Positions 42,855-51,039 of a DNA stretch of 64,000 nt are shown here, piece after piece. The DNA comes from Pseudomonadota bacterium (GTDB lineage: Bacteria > Pseudomonadota > Gammaproteobacteria > Burkholderiales > Burkholderiaceae_C): positions 97,049-161,048 of the forward strand of contig CAUJHV010000056.1 of NCBI GenBank assembly GCA_963205115.1, written 5' to 3'. Positions within the stretch are counted from its first letter, which is position 1, and the number at the start of each line of letters is the position of its first letter. Below the pieces are notes generated by a model. That model searched no databases and had not been told where the DNA came from. It worked only from the letters and a program-made list of their open reading frames with translations. A program made the position numbers and the translations under genes.

Positions 42855-43844
42855 TCAGTTCAACTTGATCTTCGTCGTGCGGACGATCTCCGCGATCTTC
42901 TTCGACTCCTGCTCCAGGACTTCCCGGGATTTGGCCGGGGTCGGCACCGACCGCTCGAAGCCCAGCTTCTTGAGAAACGCGCCGAATTCGGGATCCGCCG
43001 TCACGTCGCGGGTCACGTCGTAGATGCGATCGACGACGGCCGCTGGCGTGCCGCTCCTGACCGCCAGGACATGCCGGCCATAGACCAGCAAGCCGCCATC
43101 GCTCTCTGCCGCAGATGCCGCGACATCGGGGAGATCGGCGATGGGCTCTTGCTGAAGCACGGCCAATGCCTTGGCCTTTCCGGCCGTGACGAACGAGATC
43201 GAGGACCCGATCACGTCGACGTGCGCCGAGGTGACACCACCGAGCAGATCCACCATCGCCGGCGGGGAGCCGCGATAGGGAACGATGATGATGTCCAGGT
43301 CATTGAGCGCCGCCCACTTTGCGAGCCCCAGATGCGCCGCGCCACCGATGGCGTTGACGCTGATGCTGACCTTGCCGGGGTTCTTCTTGATGAAGGCCAT
43401 GAAGTCCCGAAGCGTCTTTTCGGGCCGGTCTGCGCGCACGACGATCCAGTGGGGCAGCGTATTGACGAATGTCACCGGCGTGAGTACGGCCTCCGGATCG
43501 ATCACCAGGTTGGCGCTGGTGTGCTTCATCACGGTGATGGTGCCTGAGCCCGTGAACAACAGGCTGGCGCCATCCGCCGGGGCGTTGGCGACGGATGCCG
43601 CGCCGATGATGGACCCGCCACCGGAAATGTTCTCGACGACAACCGCCTGTTTGATGCTGGCCTCCATCTTCTTGGCCAGCAAGCGTGCGATGGCGTCGGT
43701 GGAGCCGCCTGCGGCAAACGGCACGACGATCCTCACCGTCTTGGAGGGCCAAGCCTGCGCGAAGGCGCTCGCGCCGAACAGCAGAATCCATGTGCACAGC
43801 GCGACTCGCCACGCCTTTTGAAAGTACGGCACTTTTTTCTCCAA
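42855..43844 (-). CDS. Bug-family substrate-binding protein
   Basis: 329-residue periplasmic receptor with signal peptide (VALCTWILLFGASAFAQA) and the family opening WPSKTVRIVVPFAAGGSTDAIARLL. VVVENISGGGSIIGA and VPYRGSPPAMVDLLGG are Bug landmarks. By eye its codons end in A or T more often than those of its neighbours. It is the third gene of a leftward operon, 12 nt after the CobW gene and with no membrane subunits nearby, so it may serve a distant TctAB or act as a sensor protein. Ligand unknown. Confidence 0.9.
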   Translation of the reverse strand: MEKKVPYFQKAWRVALCTWILLFGASAFAQAWPSKTVRIVVPFAAGGSTDAIARLLAKKMEASIKQAVVVENISGGGSIIGAASVANAPADGASLLFTGSGTITVMKHTSANLVIDPEAVLTPVTFVNTLPHWIVVRADRPEKTLRDFMAFIKKNPGKVSISVNAIGGAAHLGLAKWAALNDLDIIIVPYRGSPPAMVDLLGGVTSAHVDVIGSSISFVTAGKAKALAVLQQEPIADLPDVAASAAESDGGLLVYGRHVLAVRSGTPAAVVDRIYDVTRDVTADPEFGAFLKKLGFERSVPTPAKSREVLEQESKKIAEIVRTTKIKLN

Positions 43845-43856
43845 GGGTTCAGGTGT

Positions 43857-44909
43857 TCAAGTGACCGGCGCACCGATCAGGCAGTTTCGCAACGCGCTGG
43901 CCAAGGCCGGTGCGGTGATGGCGCCGCGCGCGCCGATCAGCACGAGCGCACTGGTCGCCTGCGCGTCGCGGGGCCGCCCCAGTTCGATCGTCGAGCGCTT
44001 GCCGACCAGCTGGAAGACGGCCTCCCGTCCGGGATGCTCGGCCAGATGCAGCACGCCTTTGCCGCGCACGATGGTGGCAGGCAGTTGCTTCACCCACTGC
44101 CTGAAGGCGTCCAGCACGATCGGCTCGTCGCCCGTCCAGCTCCAGCTCTCGAAGTGGCGGTCGGGGTCGTGGCTGTGGGCGGCGTGCGAGCCATGGCCCG
44201 AAGGCTTCACCGCATGGCGGTTGGCGTCGCGGCGCCGCTCGCCCGGTCCGAACAGCACGTCCATGGGCAATCGGCATTGCACGGTCTCGAGCACGCGGGC
44301 TTGCGGCGCGGCCAGGCCGAGATCCGCACGCAACTGCGCCAACTCGGCCGCCTGCGCGATGTCGACCTTGTTGAGCAGGACGATGTCTGCCACGGCCGCC
44401 TGGCGCAGCACCATCTCGCCGTCGTCGAAGCCCAGCGGCGCGTAGTTCGCGGCATCGCACACCGCGACCATCGCATCGACGCGCAGCAGCTGCTCCAGTT
44501 CGGGCTGGAACAAGGTTTCGGCGATGCCCATCGGCTCGGAGACGCCACTGGCCTCGATGACGACGTGCTCGGGCACCGGGGACTGCTGCAGCAACTTCAG
44601 CAGCGCCGTGACCAGGTCATCGCGGATCGTGCAGCAGATGCAGCCGTTGGACAGCGCGATGCGATCGTCGTCCACCGAAACCACCAGCCGCGCGTCGATG
44701 TTGATGGCGCCGAAGTCGTTGACCAGCACGGCCATGCGCCGGCCTTCGGTGTTGCTCAGGATGTGGTTGAGCAGCGTCGTCTTGCCGGCACCCAGGAAGC
44801 CGGTCAGGACGGTGACCGGTGTCGGTGCGCTCGCGAGCACTTGGGGCTCCGCCAGTGTGCTCGCACCCCCGTGGGGGGCGGCCGGTTCGGGCAGCCTGGG
44901 GGTGGTCAT
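43857..44909 (-). CDS. CobW/COG0523 family GTPase (putative metallochaperone)
   Basis: 350-residue G3E GTPase. Walker A in GFLGAGKTT (37-45), the metal-binding GCICC motif (Cys 90, 92, 93), NKVD at about 178 for guanine binding, and a His-rich stretch HGSHAAHSHDPDRH at about 230-245 before the C-terminal CobW_C domain. Family members carry zinc, cobalt or iron to client enzymes. Its start overlaps the stop of a metal-dependent amidohydrolase gene (ATGA), so the amidohydrolase is the obvious client candidate. The metal cannot be told. Confidence 0.92.
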   Translation of the reverse strand: MTTPRLPEPAAPHGGASTLAEPQVLASAPTPVTVLTGFLGAGKTTLLNHILSNTEGRRMAVLVNDFGAINIDARLVVSVDDDRIALSNGCICCTIRDDLVTALLKLLQQSPVPEHVVIEASGVSEPMGIAETLFQPELEQLLRVDAMVAVCDAANYAPLGFDDGEMVLRQAAVADIVLLNKVDIAQAAELAQLRADLGLAAPQARVLETVQCRLPMDVLFGPGERRRDANRHAVKPSGHGSHAAHSHDPDRHFESWSWTGDEPIVLDAFRQWVKQLPATIVRGKGVLHLAEHPGREAVFQLVGKRSTIELGRPRDAQATSALVLIGARGAITAPALASALRNCLIGAPVT

Positions 44910-46537
44910 GACTCGGCGCTCCAGACCTCGCGGCCCGCCACCCAGGTGCCCTTGACCGGAATCGAGGCCAGCAGATGGGGCGGCATCTGGCGCGGGTCGT
45001 CGCCGAGAACGGCAAAGTCCGCGAACTTGCCGATCGCCAGACTGCCGGCCTCGTGCGCCATGCCGAGCTGGTAGGCCGCGTCGATCGTCATGGCTTTCAG
45101 CGCCTCGTCGATCGAGACCCGCTGGTGCTCGCCCAGCACCGCACCGGACGCGGTGCCGCGTGTCACCGCGACCTGGATGGAGAGCAGCGGATCGGGCTCG
45201 GTCATCGGTGCGTCGCTGTGGTACGACAGGCGCATGCCGGCGCGGGTGGCCGAACCCACGGGCATGTAGTTGCCGCCGCGCTTGGGGCCCAGCAACGAGT
45301 CGCGGATCGGGTCGCCCCAGTGGTACACGTGGGCGAGGAAGAAGCTGCAGACGACGCCCAGCGCCATCGCACGCTCGATCTGGTCTTCTCGCATCGTCCC
45401 GCAGTGTTCGAGCCGGTAGGGCAGCGCCGGACGGCCGTAGCGGGTGATGCAGGCCTCGTAGGCATCGAGCGTGGCATCGATGGTCCGGTCGCCCTGGGCA
45501 TGGGTCGCGACATGCATGCCCTGGCTGGCGTACTGATCGATCAGCGCCGTGAGCTTTTCTGGCGCGAAGTTCATGTGGCCGGTGTCGTCGTGGCTCAGGC
45601 CGATGCCCTTGAGCGTGACGTCGTTGTTCAGGTAAGGCCGGCTCAGCCAGGCGGTGCCGACGAAGGGGGAGCCATCGGCCCATGCCTTGACGCCGATCAT
45701 CTTGACCATGTCGCCGCCCCAGTCCAGCGCGGGCGCCAGCGGCGCGTCGAGGGCCGAGCGCGAAAACAGGCGCAGCCTCAGCGGCAGCGGCCCGCTGTCG
45801 TACATGCGCCGGTAGCCCGACAGCGCGCCTTCGTGCATGCCGATATCCGTGGACGTGGTGATCCCGGCGCGGGCGAACTTCTGCATGCTTTGCGACAGCT
45901 GTGCAAAGCCGCGGTCGCTGCCGACCATGTTGCAGACGGCTTCGAAGCCCTTGAAGGCGGCGAACTCGACCATCTTGCCGGTGAGGCGACCGTGGGCGTC
46001 ACGCTCGTAGCGGCCGCCGGGAAAGTCGGGCGTGGCGTCCGTCAGGCCCATTCGCTCCAACATCAGCGAATTGACGAACAGCGAATGGAAGTTGAAGGTA
46101 TAGACCGCCAAGGGGTTGCGAGGTGCCCACTCGTCGAGCTCGGCCCGCGTCGGCTCGCGCATGCCAGCGTGCCGCAAGGCGTCGAGGCCGACAAACGCCA
46201 GCACCTCGCCTTCGGCGGCCTTGGCGGCGCGCCGGCGGATCGTGGCGACCACGGCCTCGTAGGACGGGATGTGCGACGCGCGGATATTGACCAGCGGATC
46301 GCCGAAGACCCGACCGAAGCTGTAGGGGTGGGCGTGGGCCTCCACGAACCCGGGCAGGAGCGTGCGGCTGCCCAGCTCCACGCGGCGGGTGCCGGGCCCG
46401 GTCAGCGAGGCCAGATCGCTTTCGTCACCGACCCCGACGATGCGGCCATCGCGCACGGCCAGCGCCTGGGCCGTGGGCCTTTGGGGCTCCATCGTGACGA
46501 TGTTTCCGAGGAACAGGACGTCGGCGGTCGCGGTCAT
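44906..46537 (-). CDS. YtcJ-type metal-dependent amidohydrolase
   Basis: 543-residue amidohydrolase (Amidohydro_3). Metal-site residues: HAH in GFVEAHAHPYS at about 67-70, Lys in MIGVKAWADGS, His in VATHAQGD and RLEHCGTM, and Asp in SYHSDAPM. C-terminal DFAVLGDDPR is typical. Substrates of relatives include formamides, N-acyl amino compounds and cyclic amides. It is the first gene of an operon followed by CobW and a Bug protein, and is divergent from a LysR gene across 134 nt. Start ATG 46537 gives the standard N-terminus ADVLFLGNIVTM. Confidence 0.9.
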   Translation of the reverse strand: MTATADVLFLGNIVTMEPQRPTAQALAVRDGRIVGVGDESDLASLTGPGTRRVELGSRTLLPGFVEAHAHPYSFGRVFGDPLVNIRASHIPSYEAVVATIRRRAAKAAEGEVLAFVGLDALRHAGMREPTRAELDEWAPRNPLAVYTFNFHSLFVNSLMLERMGLTDATPDFPGGRYERDAHGRLTGKMVEFAAFKGFEAVCNMVGSDRGFAQLSQSMQKFARAGITTSTDIGMHEGALSGYRRMYDSGPLPLRLRLFSRSALDAPLAPALDWGGDMVKMIGVKAWADGSPFVGTAWLSRPYLNNDVTLKGIGLSHDDTGHMNFAPEKLTALIDQYASQGMHVATHAQGDRTIDATLDAYEACITRYGRPALPYRLEHCGTMREDQIERAMALGVVCSFFLAHVYHWGDPIRDSLLGPKRGGNYMPVGSATRAGMRLSYHSDAPMTEPDPLLSIQVAVTRGTASGAVLGEHQRVSIDEALKAMTIDAAYQLGMAHEAGSLAIGKFADFAVLGDDPRQMPPHLLASIPVKGTWVAGREVWSAES

Positions 46538-46640
46538 GAGGAGCGTCTTCCGTGGGGCGATCGAGTCGCTGGGTGTGGCCGGCGGTGACGGGCGCCACCC
46601 GGGCCATGACGCCGAAGTCTGTCGGTCAACTACTATCCGA

Positions 46641-46657
46641 TCCAATGCATATTTGGA
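46641..46657. promoter_or_regulatory. Inverted repeat, likely LysR operator
   Basis: TCCAA (46641-46645), 7-nt AT-rich spacer, TTGGA (46653-46657), with outer CCG/CGG continuing the symmetry imperfectly. It lies in the divergent gap. It covers the earlier possible ATG (46645), favouring the later LysR start at 46672. Confidence 0.45.
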
Positions 46658-46671
46658 CGGGTATTCATGCA

Positions 46672-47634
46672 ATGGACGCAGCATTCGATCTCAAACACCT
46701 GCGCCACGTCGTCATGCTCGCCGAGGAGCTCCACTTCACCCGCGCGGCCGAGCGCGCGAATCTTTCGCAGACGGCCTTCAGCCGCAGCATCCAATCGCTC
46801 GAAAGCAGCCTGGGCGTGCGCATCTTCGATCGGGGCACACGCTCGGTCCGCCTGACGTCCGCAGGCCATGCCGTCGTGGGCAAGGCGCGTCAACTGCTGG
46901 CGCAGGCGGCGGAGCTCGCGCGCGAGGTCGAGGGTCTTGCCGAGGCCACGCGCGGCACGCTGGCCTTCGGCGCCGGCCTGATGGCCATCGACGGTGTCCT
47001 GAAAGGCCTGCTGCCGGCACTCAGGGCGCAGAGTCCGCTCTTGCGGCTCGACATCGCCGTGGGCAACTGGCGGCTGCTGCAACAACACCTCGAACAGGAA
47101 CGCATCGAGTTTTTCGTCGGGTACCCCGGCGCGCTGGCGCGCGACCCGGACTACGCGACCATCGCGCTGGCCCAGGAGACGTCGTCGGTCTACTGCCGCC
47201 CCGGCCACCCCTTGGTCACGGGCGCGACGCCTCCGGCACCTCCACAATTGCGCGACTACCCGTGGGCCAATGTGGCCACGGCCATCAGCCTCGGCGAGCG
47301 GCGCCGCACGTTTCTCGGTGTCCCACCGGACGCGCCCTTGCCCTTTGTGCTGAACTGCGACAGCCAGGCCCTGCTGCGCGAGACCGTGCTGGCCAGCGAC
47401 ATGATCCTGTTCACCTGGGACTCCTGGCTGCGCGACGATGTGCGGCGAGGCTCCATCATCGACCTCGGCAGCCGCCTGCGGCCCAGGCTGCCGCGAAACC
47501 TGCGCTTGCTCGACTGCGCGATCGTCCATCGAGCCGACCGGACCCTGATGCCCGCGGCGCGCCGCTTGATCGGCACGCTCATCGAGCGGGGTGCGCCGCG
47601 CATGCCGGCCAAGCGACCCCGACCGGCGCGGTAG
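46672..47634 (+). CDS. LysR-family transcriptional regulator
   Basis: 320-residue LTTR with helix-turn-helix in VVMLAEELHFTRAAERANLSQ at about 12-32 and TAFSRSIQSLESSLG following. Effector domain from about 90. I choose ATG 46672 (MDAAFDLKHLRHVV) because it fits family N-termini; ATG 46645 lies within the palindrome that probably binds the protein. Divergent from the amidohydrolase-CobW-Bug operon and its likely activator. Confidence 0.88.
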   Translation: MDAAFDLKHLRHVVMLAEELHFTRAAERANLSQTAFSRSIQSLESSLGVRIFDRGTRSVRLTSAGHAVVGKARQLLAQAAELAREVEGLAEATRGTLAFGAGLMAIDGVLKGLLPALRAQSPLLRLDIAVGNWRLLQQHLEQERIEFFVGYPGALARDPDYATIALAQETSSVYCRPGHPLVTGATPPAPPQLRDYPWANVATAISLGERRRTFLGVPPDAPLPFVLNCDSQALLRETVLASDMILFTWDSWLRDDVRRGSIIDLGSRLRPRLPRNLRLLDCAIVHRADRTLMPAARRLIGTLIERGAPRMPAKRPRPAR

Positions 47635-47724
47635 TGGGCCGGCGGCTGGGTGTGCCGCGAATCACCCCAGGTTCGCAGGCTCAGTCTCGCAGTCGACGCC
47701 AGGCCTGCTGCGAGGCCCGGTGCC

Positions 47725-48876
47725 TCACCCTTGCGCGGCGCTGCGGCGGCGACGCTGCGACGCAGCCACAGCCCCCGCCTTCGGCCTGGCCTTGAAATCA
47801 GCCGGACTCGCACCCGTCCAGCGTTTGAACGCACGCCGGAAGCTTGCCGTGTCGCTGAAACCCAGCGCAGCCGCGACATCGGCGGCGCCGAGCATGGAGG
47901 TGCCCAGATAGTCCACCGCCAGTGCATGGCGCACGCCGTCGAGCAGCTCGGAGTACGAAGTGCCTTCGGCCTCGAGCTTGCGCCGCAGCGTGCGCGAGGT
48001 CATGCACAGGGTGGCGGCCACGGCTTCGATGTCCGGGAACTGTCCCGGCGTGGAAGTCAGCTCGTGATAGACGCGCCGGGTCAGGCCCGATTGCCACTTG
48101 AACTCTTCGACCATGCGGGCGCAGGCCCGCGACACCTGAGCGGCGGTGATGGCGTTGGCCAGTTGCGGCGCACGGTCGAGCCAGGCCAGCGGGTAGTGCA
48201 TCTCGTTGCTGGGCTGGCCGAACTCCAGCGGGCATGCGAAGGCGCTCGCCAACGCTTCGAGATGGGGCGGCGGCGGTCCGGTGAAGGCGACTCGCAGCGG
48301 AGTGCACCAGGACCCCATGACATCCTTGAATACGGTCAGCAGCGAGGCCAGGCTCATGTCGCGGATGAACCCGTACAGCCCCGGGCTCAGGTCGGGGAGA
48401 TGCAATTCGTCGAAGCTCGGGACGGTCCAGACGGCGCTGCGCGGCCCCTCGGTCCAGTCGATATCGAGCATGCTGTTGCCCAGCCGGATGTAGCGCTTCG
48501 AGGTGTCGAAGGCCTGGCGCAGGCTGACCGAACACAGCACCGCATAACCCAGCATGCCGTAGCACGACGGGTGGTAGCGCAGTCCCACGCGCAGGCCGGC
48601 ATCGCTGCCGCAGCCCTGACGGACGGCGTTGTTGGCGACGGTCAGCAACTGCAACGAGGACACGAGAACGTCCGGGTCGTCGAGCGCCTGTGGATCCAGG
48701 CCAGTACCAGCCAGCAATGCCGAGGCATTTGCGCCACCTTCGATCAGTGCCTGCACGGCGATCGCGATGCGCAAGGGCGGATAGCGCTTCTCGCGCAAGG
48801 CAATGGCGCCCCCGACCGCGCGTTGCGGTTCCATCAGCGACGCGGCGGGTCGCCGCAGCGCGGGCAAGGGGGTCAT
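47725..48876 (-). CDS. AraC-family transcriptional regulator
   Basis: 383-residue regulator with an N-terminal arabinose-binding-like domain of the OruR/ArgR type (YHPSCYGMLGYAVLCSVSLRQAF at about 100-122) and a C-terminal AraC double helix-turn-helix, with RTLRRKLEAEGTSYSELLD and AAALGFSDTASFRRAFKRW. The basic tail KAGAVAASQRRRRSAAQG is extra. Start ATG 48876; an internal ATG at MEPQRAVGG is also possible. It faces the amidohydrolase-IOR operon across 246 nt, in which I see no other gene, and is probably its regulator. Confidence 0.9.
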   Translation of the reverse strand: MTPLPALRRPAASLMEPQRAVGGAIALREKRYPPLRIAIAVQALIEGGANASALLAGTGLDPQALDDPDVLVSSLQLLTVANNAVRQGCGSDAGLRVGLRYHPSCYGMLGYAVLCSVSLRQAFDTSKRYIRLGNSMLDIDWTEGPRSAVWTVPSFDELHLPDLSPGLYGFIRDMSLASLLTVFKDVMGSWCTPLRVAFTGPPPPHLEALASAFACPLEFGQPSNEMHYPLAWLDRAPQLANAITAAQVSRACARMVEEFKWQSGLTRRVYHELTSTPGQFPDIEAVAATLCMTSRTLRRKLEAEGTSYSELLDGVRHALAVDYLGTSMLGAADVAAALGFSDTASFRRAFKRWTGASPADFKARPKAGAVAASQRRRRSAAQG

Positions 48877-49122
48877 CTTCGGGGAGGGAACACCAAGGAA
48901 GGGCGGCCGACTGGCTTCGCATTCTGTGGCGGCGGCATCGGCCAGGAACACCACTCGCAAGCGGATGCGGGTAACTACCGGTTGGCCCGCAGGTGACGCC
49001 GGCGCGCCAAGCCATTGTCCGCAGCGAACCGCAAGATGTCCGTCAGCGTACTCGATCGACCAGGCATTCCCGCGCACAGTCGCTGCCTGCCCGACACAAG
49101 GCTGTCGCCACCCGGAGAACGC

Positions 49123-51039
49123 ATGATCGCCGCCACGCAGCGCCCATTCCCAGCCTTGACCATCTTCACTGCACGGCGAATCCACACGATGGACGAGTCG
49201 CTGCCGGTGGCCACCGCCGTGGCCGTGGCAGACGGCCGCATCGTCGCCGTCGGAAGCCTCGACGACATGGCGCCCTGGCGCGAAGGGCGCTCGGTGACGG
49301 TGGACGAGCGGTTTGCCAAGCAGGTGCTGCTGCCGGGGCTGATCGACAACCACATCCATCCCTTCCTGGGCGCGCTGCTGATGCCCACCGAACACATCGC
49401 GCCAGAGCCCTGGCGGCAGGCCGACGGCACGATGCGCCCGGCCGCGCGCACGCCGGAGGACTACCGACGGCTGCTGCACGAGCGCGTGGCTGCGCATCCC
49501 GACAAGGGCGCGCTGTTCGTCTCGTTCGGCTATCAGCGCGCACTGCACGGCAAGGTGGGACGTCCCGAACTCGATGCCTGGTTCCCCGATCGGCCCGTGC
49601 TGCTGATGCAGCGTTCGTTCCACGAGCACATCCTCAACACCGCGGCGCTGGCGCACCTGGGCATCACGCGGGAGATCGTCGGCGACCACCCGCAGGCCAA
49701 CTGGGACGAAGGCCATTTCATCGAGACCGCGATCAAGATCGTGCTGTCGCGCCTGGTGCCCTTGTGGCTGACGCCGCAGTGGTACGGGCGCGGCCTGCAG
49801 ATGATGGCGCAGCTGATGCATCAAGGCGGCATCACCACCGCGGCCGACATGCTGTTCGGCGCCGTCGACCCCGAATACGAACTGGCTGCGCTGGACGCGG
49901 TCTTCGAGCGTGGCGGCGCCCCGATGCGCATGGTCAACATCTGCGACCCGCGCAGCATCGCGACCCGCGCGCAGGGCGTCGAGATCGGCCCGCCCGACGA
50001 GCCGATTGCCTTTGCCGCCGCACTGGCGCCGATGCAAGCGCTGCTGGCGCGCGCCACGCCCAAGGTGTGGTTCAGCAAGGCCGTCAAGCTGTTTGCCGAC
50101 GGTGCCATGTTCTCGCAGCTGATGCAGATGAAGACGCCGGGCTACATCGACGGTCACCAGGGCGAGTGGCTGATGGCCCCCGCCGTGCTGGCCGATGGCG
50201 TGCGCACCTTCTGGAATGCGGGCTGGCAGATCCACACCCATGTCAACGGCGACGGTGGCATGGATTCGGTGCTCGATGCACTGCAAGCCGCGCAGGAAGA
50301 GAAGCCTCGCTTCGACCATCGATTCTTCATGCACCACGTGGGTTTTCACGCCGCGTCGCAGACCGACCGCATCGCGGCGCTCGGCGCGCATGCCACCGTG
50401 AACCCGTACTACCTGCATGCGCTGGGTGAAGACTACGCGCGCATCGGCCTCGGGCCCGAGCGGGCCTCGCAGATCACGCGCTGTGGGTCGCTGGTTCGCG
50501 CCGGATTGAAAGTCTCGTTCCACAGCGACTTCATGATGGCGCCACCCGAGCCGCTGCTGCTGGCCTGGTGCGCCGCCACGCGCCAGACGCTCAGCGGCAA
50601 GGTCATGGCACCCGAAGAGCGCCTCACGCTCATGCAGGCCCTGCGCGGCGTGACGATCGACGCTGCCTGGGCGCTGCGGCTCGAGCACGAGGTGGGCTCG
50701 ATCGCTGCCGGCAAGCGCGCCGACTTCTGCGTGCTCGAGGACGATCCGTTCGAACGCGGCGCCGACGCGCTGAAGGACCTGCGCATCGCGGGCACCGTCT
50801 TCGAAGGCCAACCGCACATGCTCGCCCGACCGGTCGCATCGAGCATCGGCGCCCTGGCGCAGGCCCATGCCGACACCCATGCGGCGGCCGCCAGCCGGCC
50901 GCGGGCGTCGCTCTACCAGGCGGTGGCCGCGGCCTGTTGCGGTGTCGTCGACCGTTGCGACGTCGCGCGCCAGTGGGCCGCCTGGGTCAGGCCCCTGTCC
51001 CCCCAACCCATCGCCACCTCTGCCGGGATCCACCCATGA
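49123..51039 (+). CDS. YtcJ-type metal-dependent amidohydrolase with C-terminal extension
   Basis: 638-residue amidohydrolase, longer than the usual 540-560. Metal-site residues: HIH in LIDNHIHPFLG at about 75-79, Lys in FSKAVKLFADG, His in IHTHVNGDGG and FMHHVGFH, Asp in SFHSDFMMAPPE. The family domain ends near GTVFEGQPHMLA; about 70 further residues rich in Ala, including ACCGVVDRC, follow. The ATG at 49123 behind GGAGA fixes the start. The stop overlaps the IOR start (ATGA), so the hydrolase probably makes a precursor of the 2-oxo acid used by IOR. It is only distantly like the first amidohydrolase at 44.9-46.5 kb. Confidence 0.9.
   Translation: MIAATQRPFPALTIFTARRIHTMDESLPVATAVAVADGRIVAVGSLDDMAPWREGRSVTVDERFAKQVLLPGLIDNHIHPFLGALLMPTEHIAPEPWRQADGTMRPAARTPEDYRRLLHERVAAHPDKGALFVSFGYQRALHGKVGRPELDAWFPDRPVLLMQRSFHEHILNTAALAHLGITREIVGDHPQANWDEGHFIETAIKIVLSRLVPLWLTPQWYGRGLQMMAQLMHQGGITTAADMLFGAVDPEYELAALDAVFERGGAPMRMVNICDPRSIATRAQGVEIGPPDEPIAFAAALAPMQALLARATPKVWFSKAVKLFADGAMFSQLMQMKTPGYIDGHQGEWLMAPAVLADGVRTFWNAGWQIHTHVNGDGGMDSVLDALQAAQEEKPRFDHRFFMHHVGFHAASQTDRIAALGAHATVNPYYLHALGEDYARIGLGPERASQITRCGSLVRAGLKVSFHSDFMMAPPEPLLLAWCAATRQTLSGKVMAPEERLTLMQALRGVTIDAAWALRLEHEVGSIAAGKRADFCVLEDDPFERGADALKDLRIAGTVFEGQPHMLARPVASSIGALAQAHADTHAAAASRPRASLYQAVAAACCGVVDRCDVARQWAAWVRPLSPQPIATSAGIHP

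Noticed and set aside
47725..51033. 1102-codon minus-strand frame including the AraC gene
   Set aside because: Only the part to 48876 has AraC-family sequence; the rest is antisense to the amidohydrolase.
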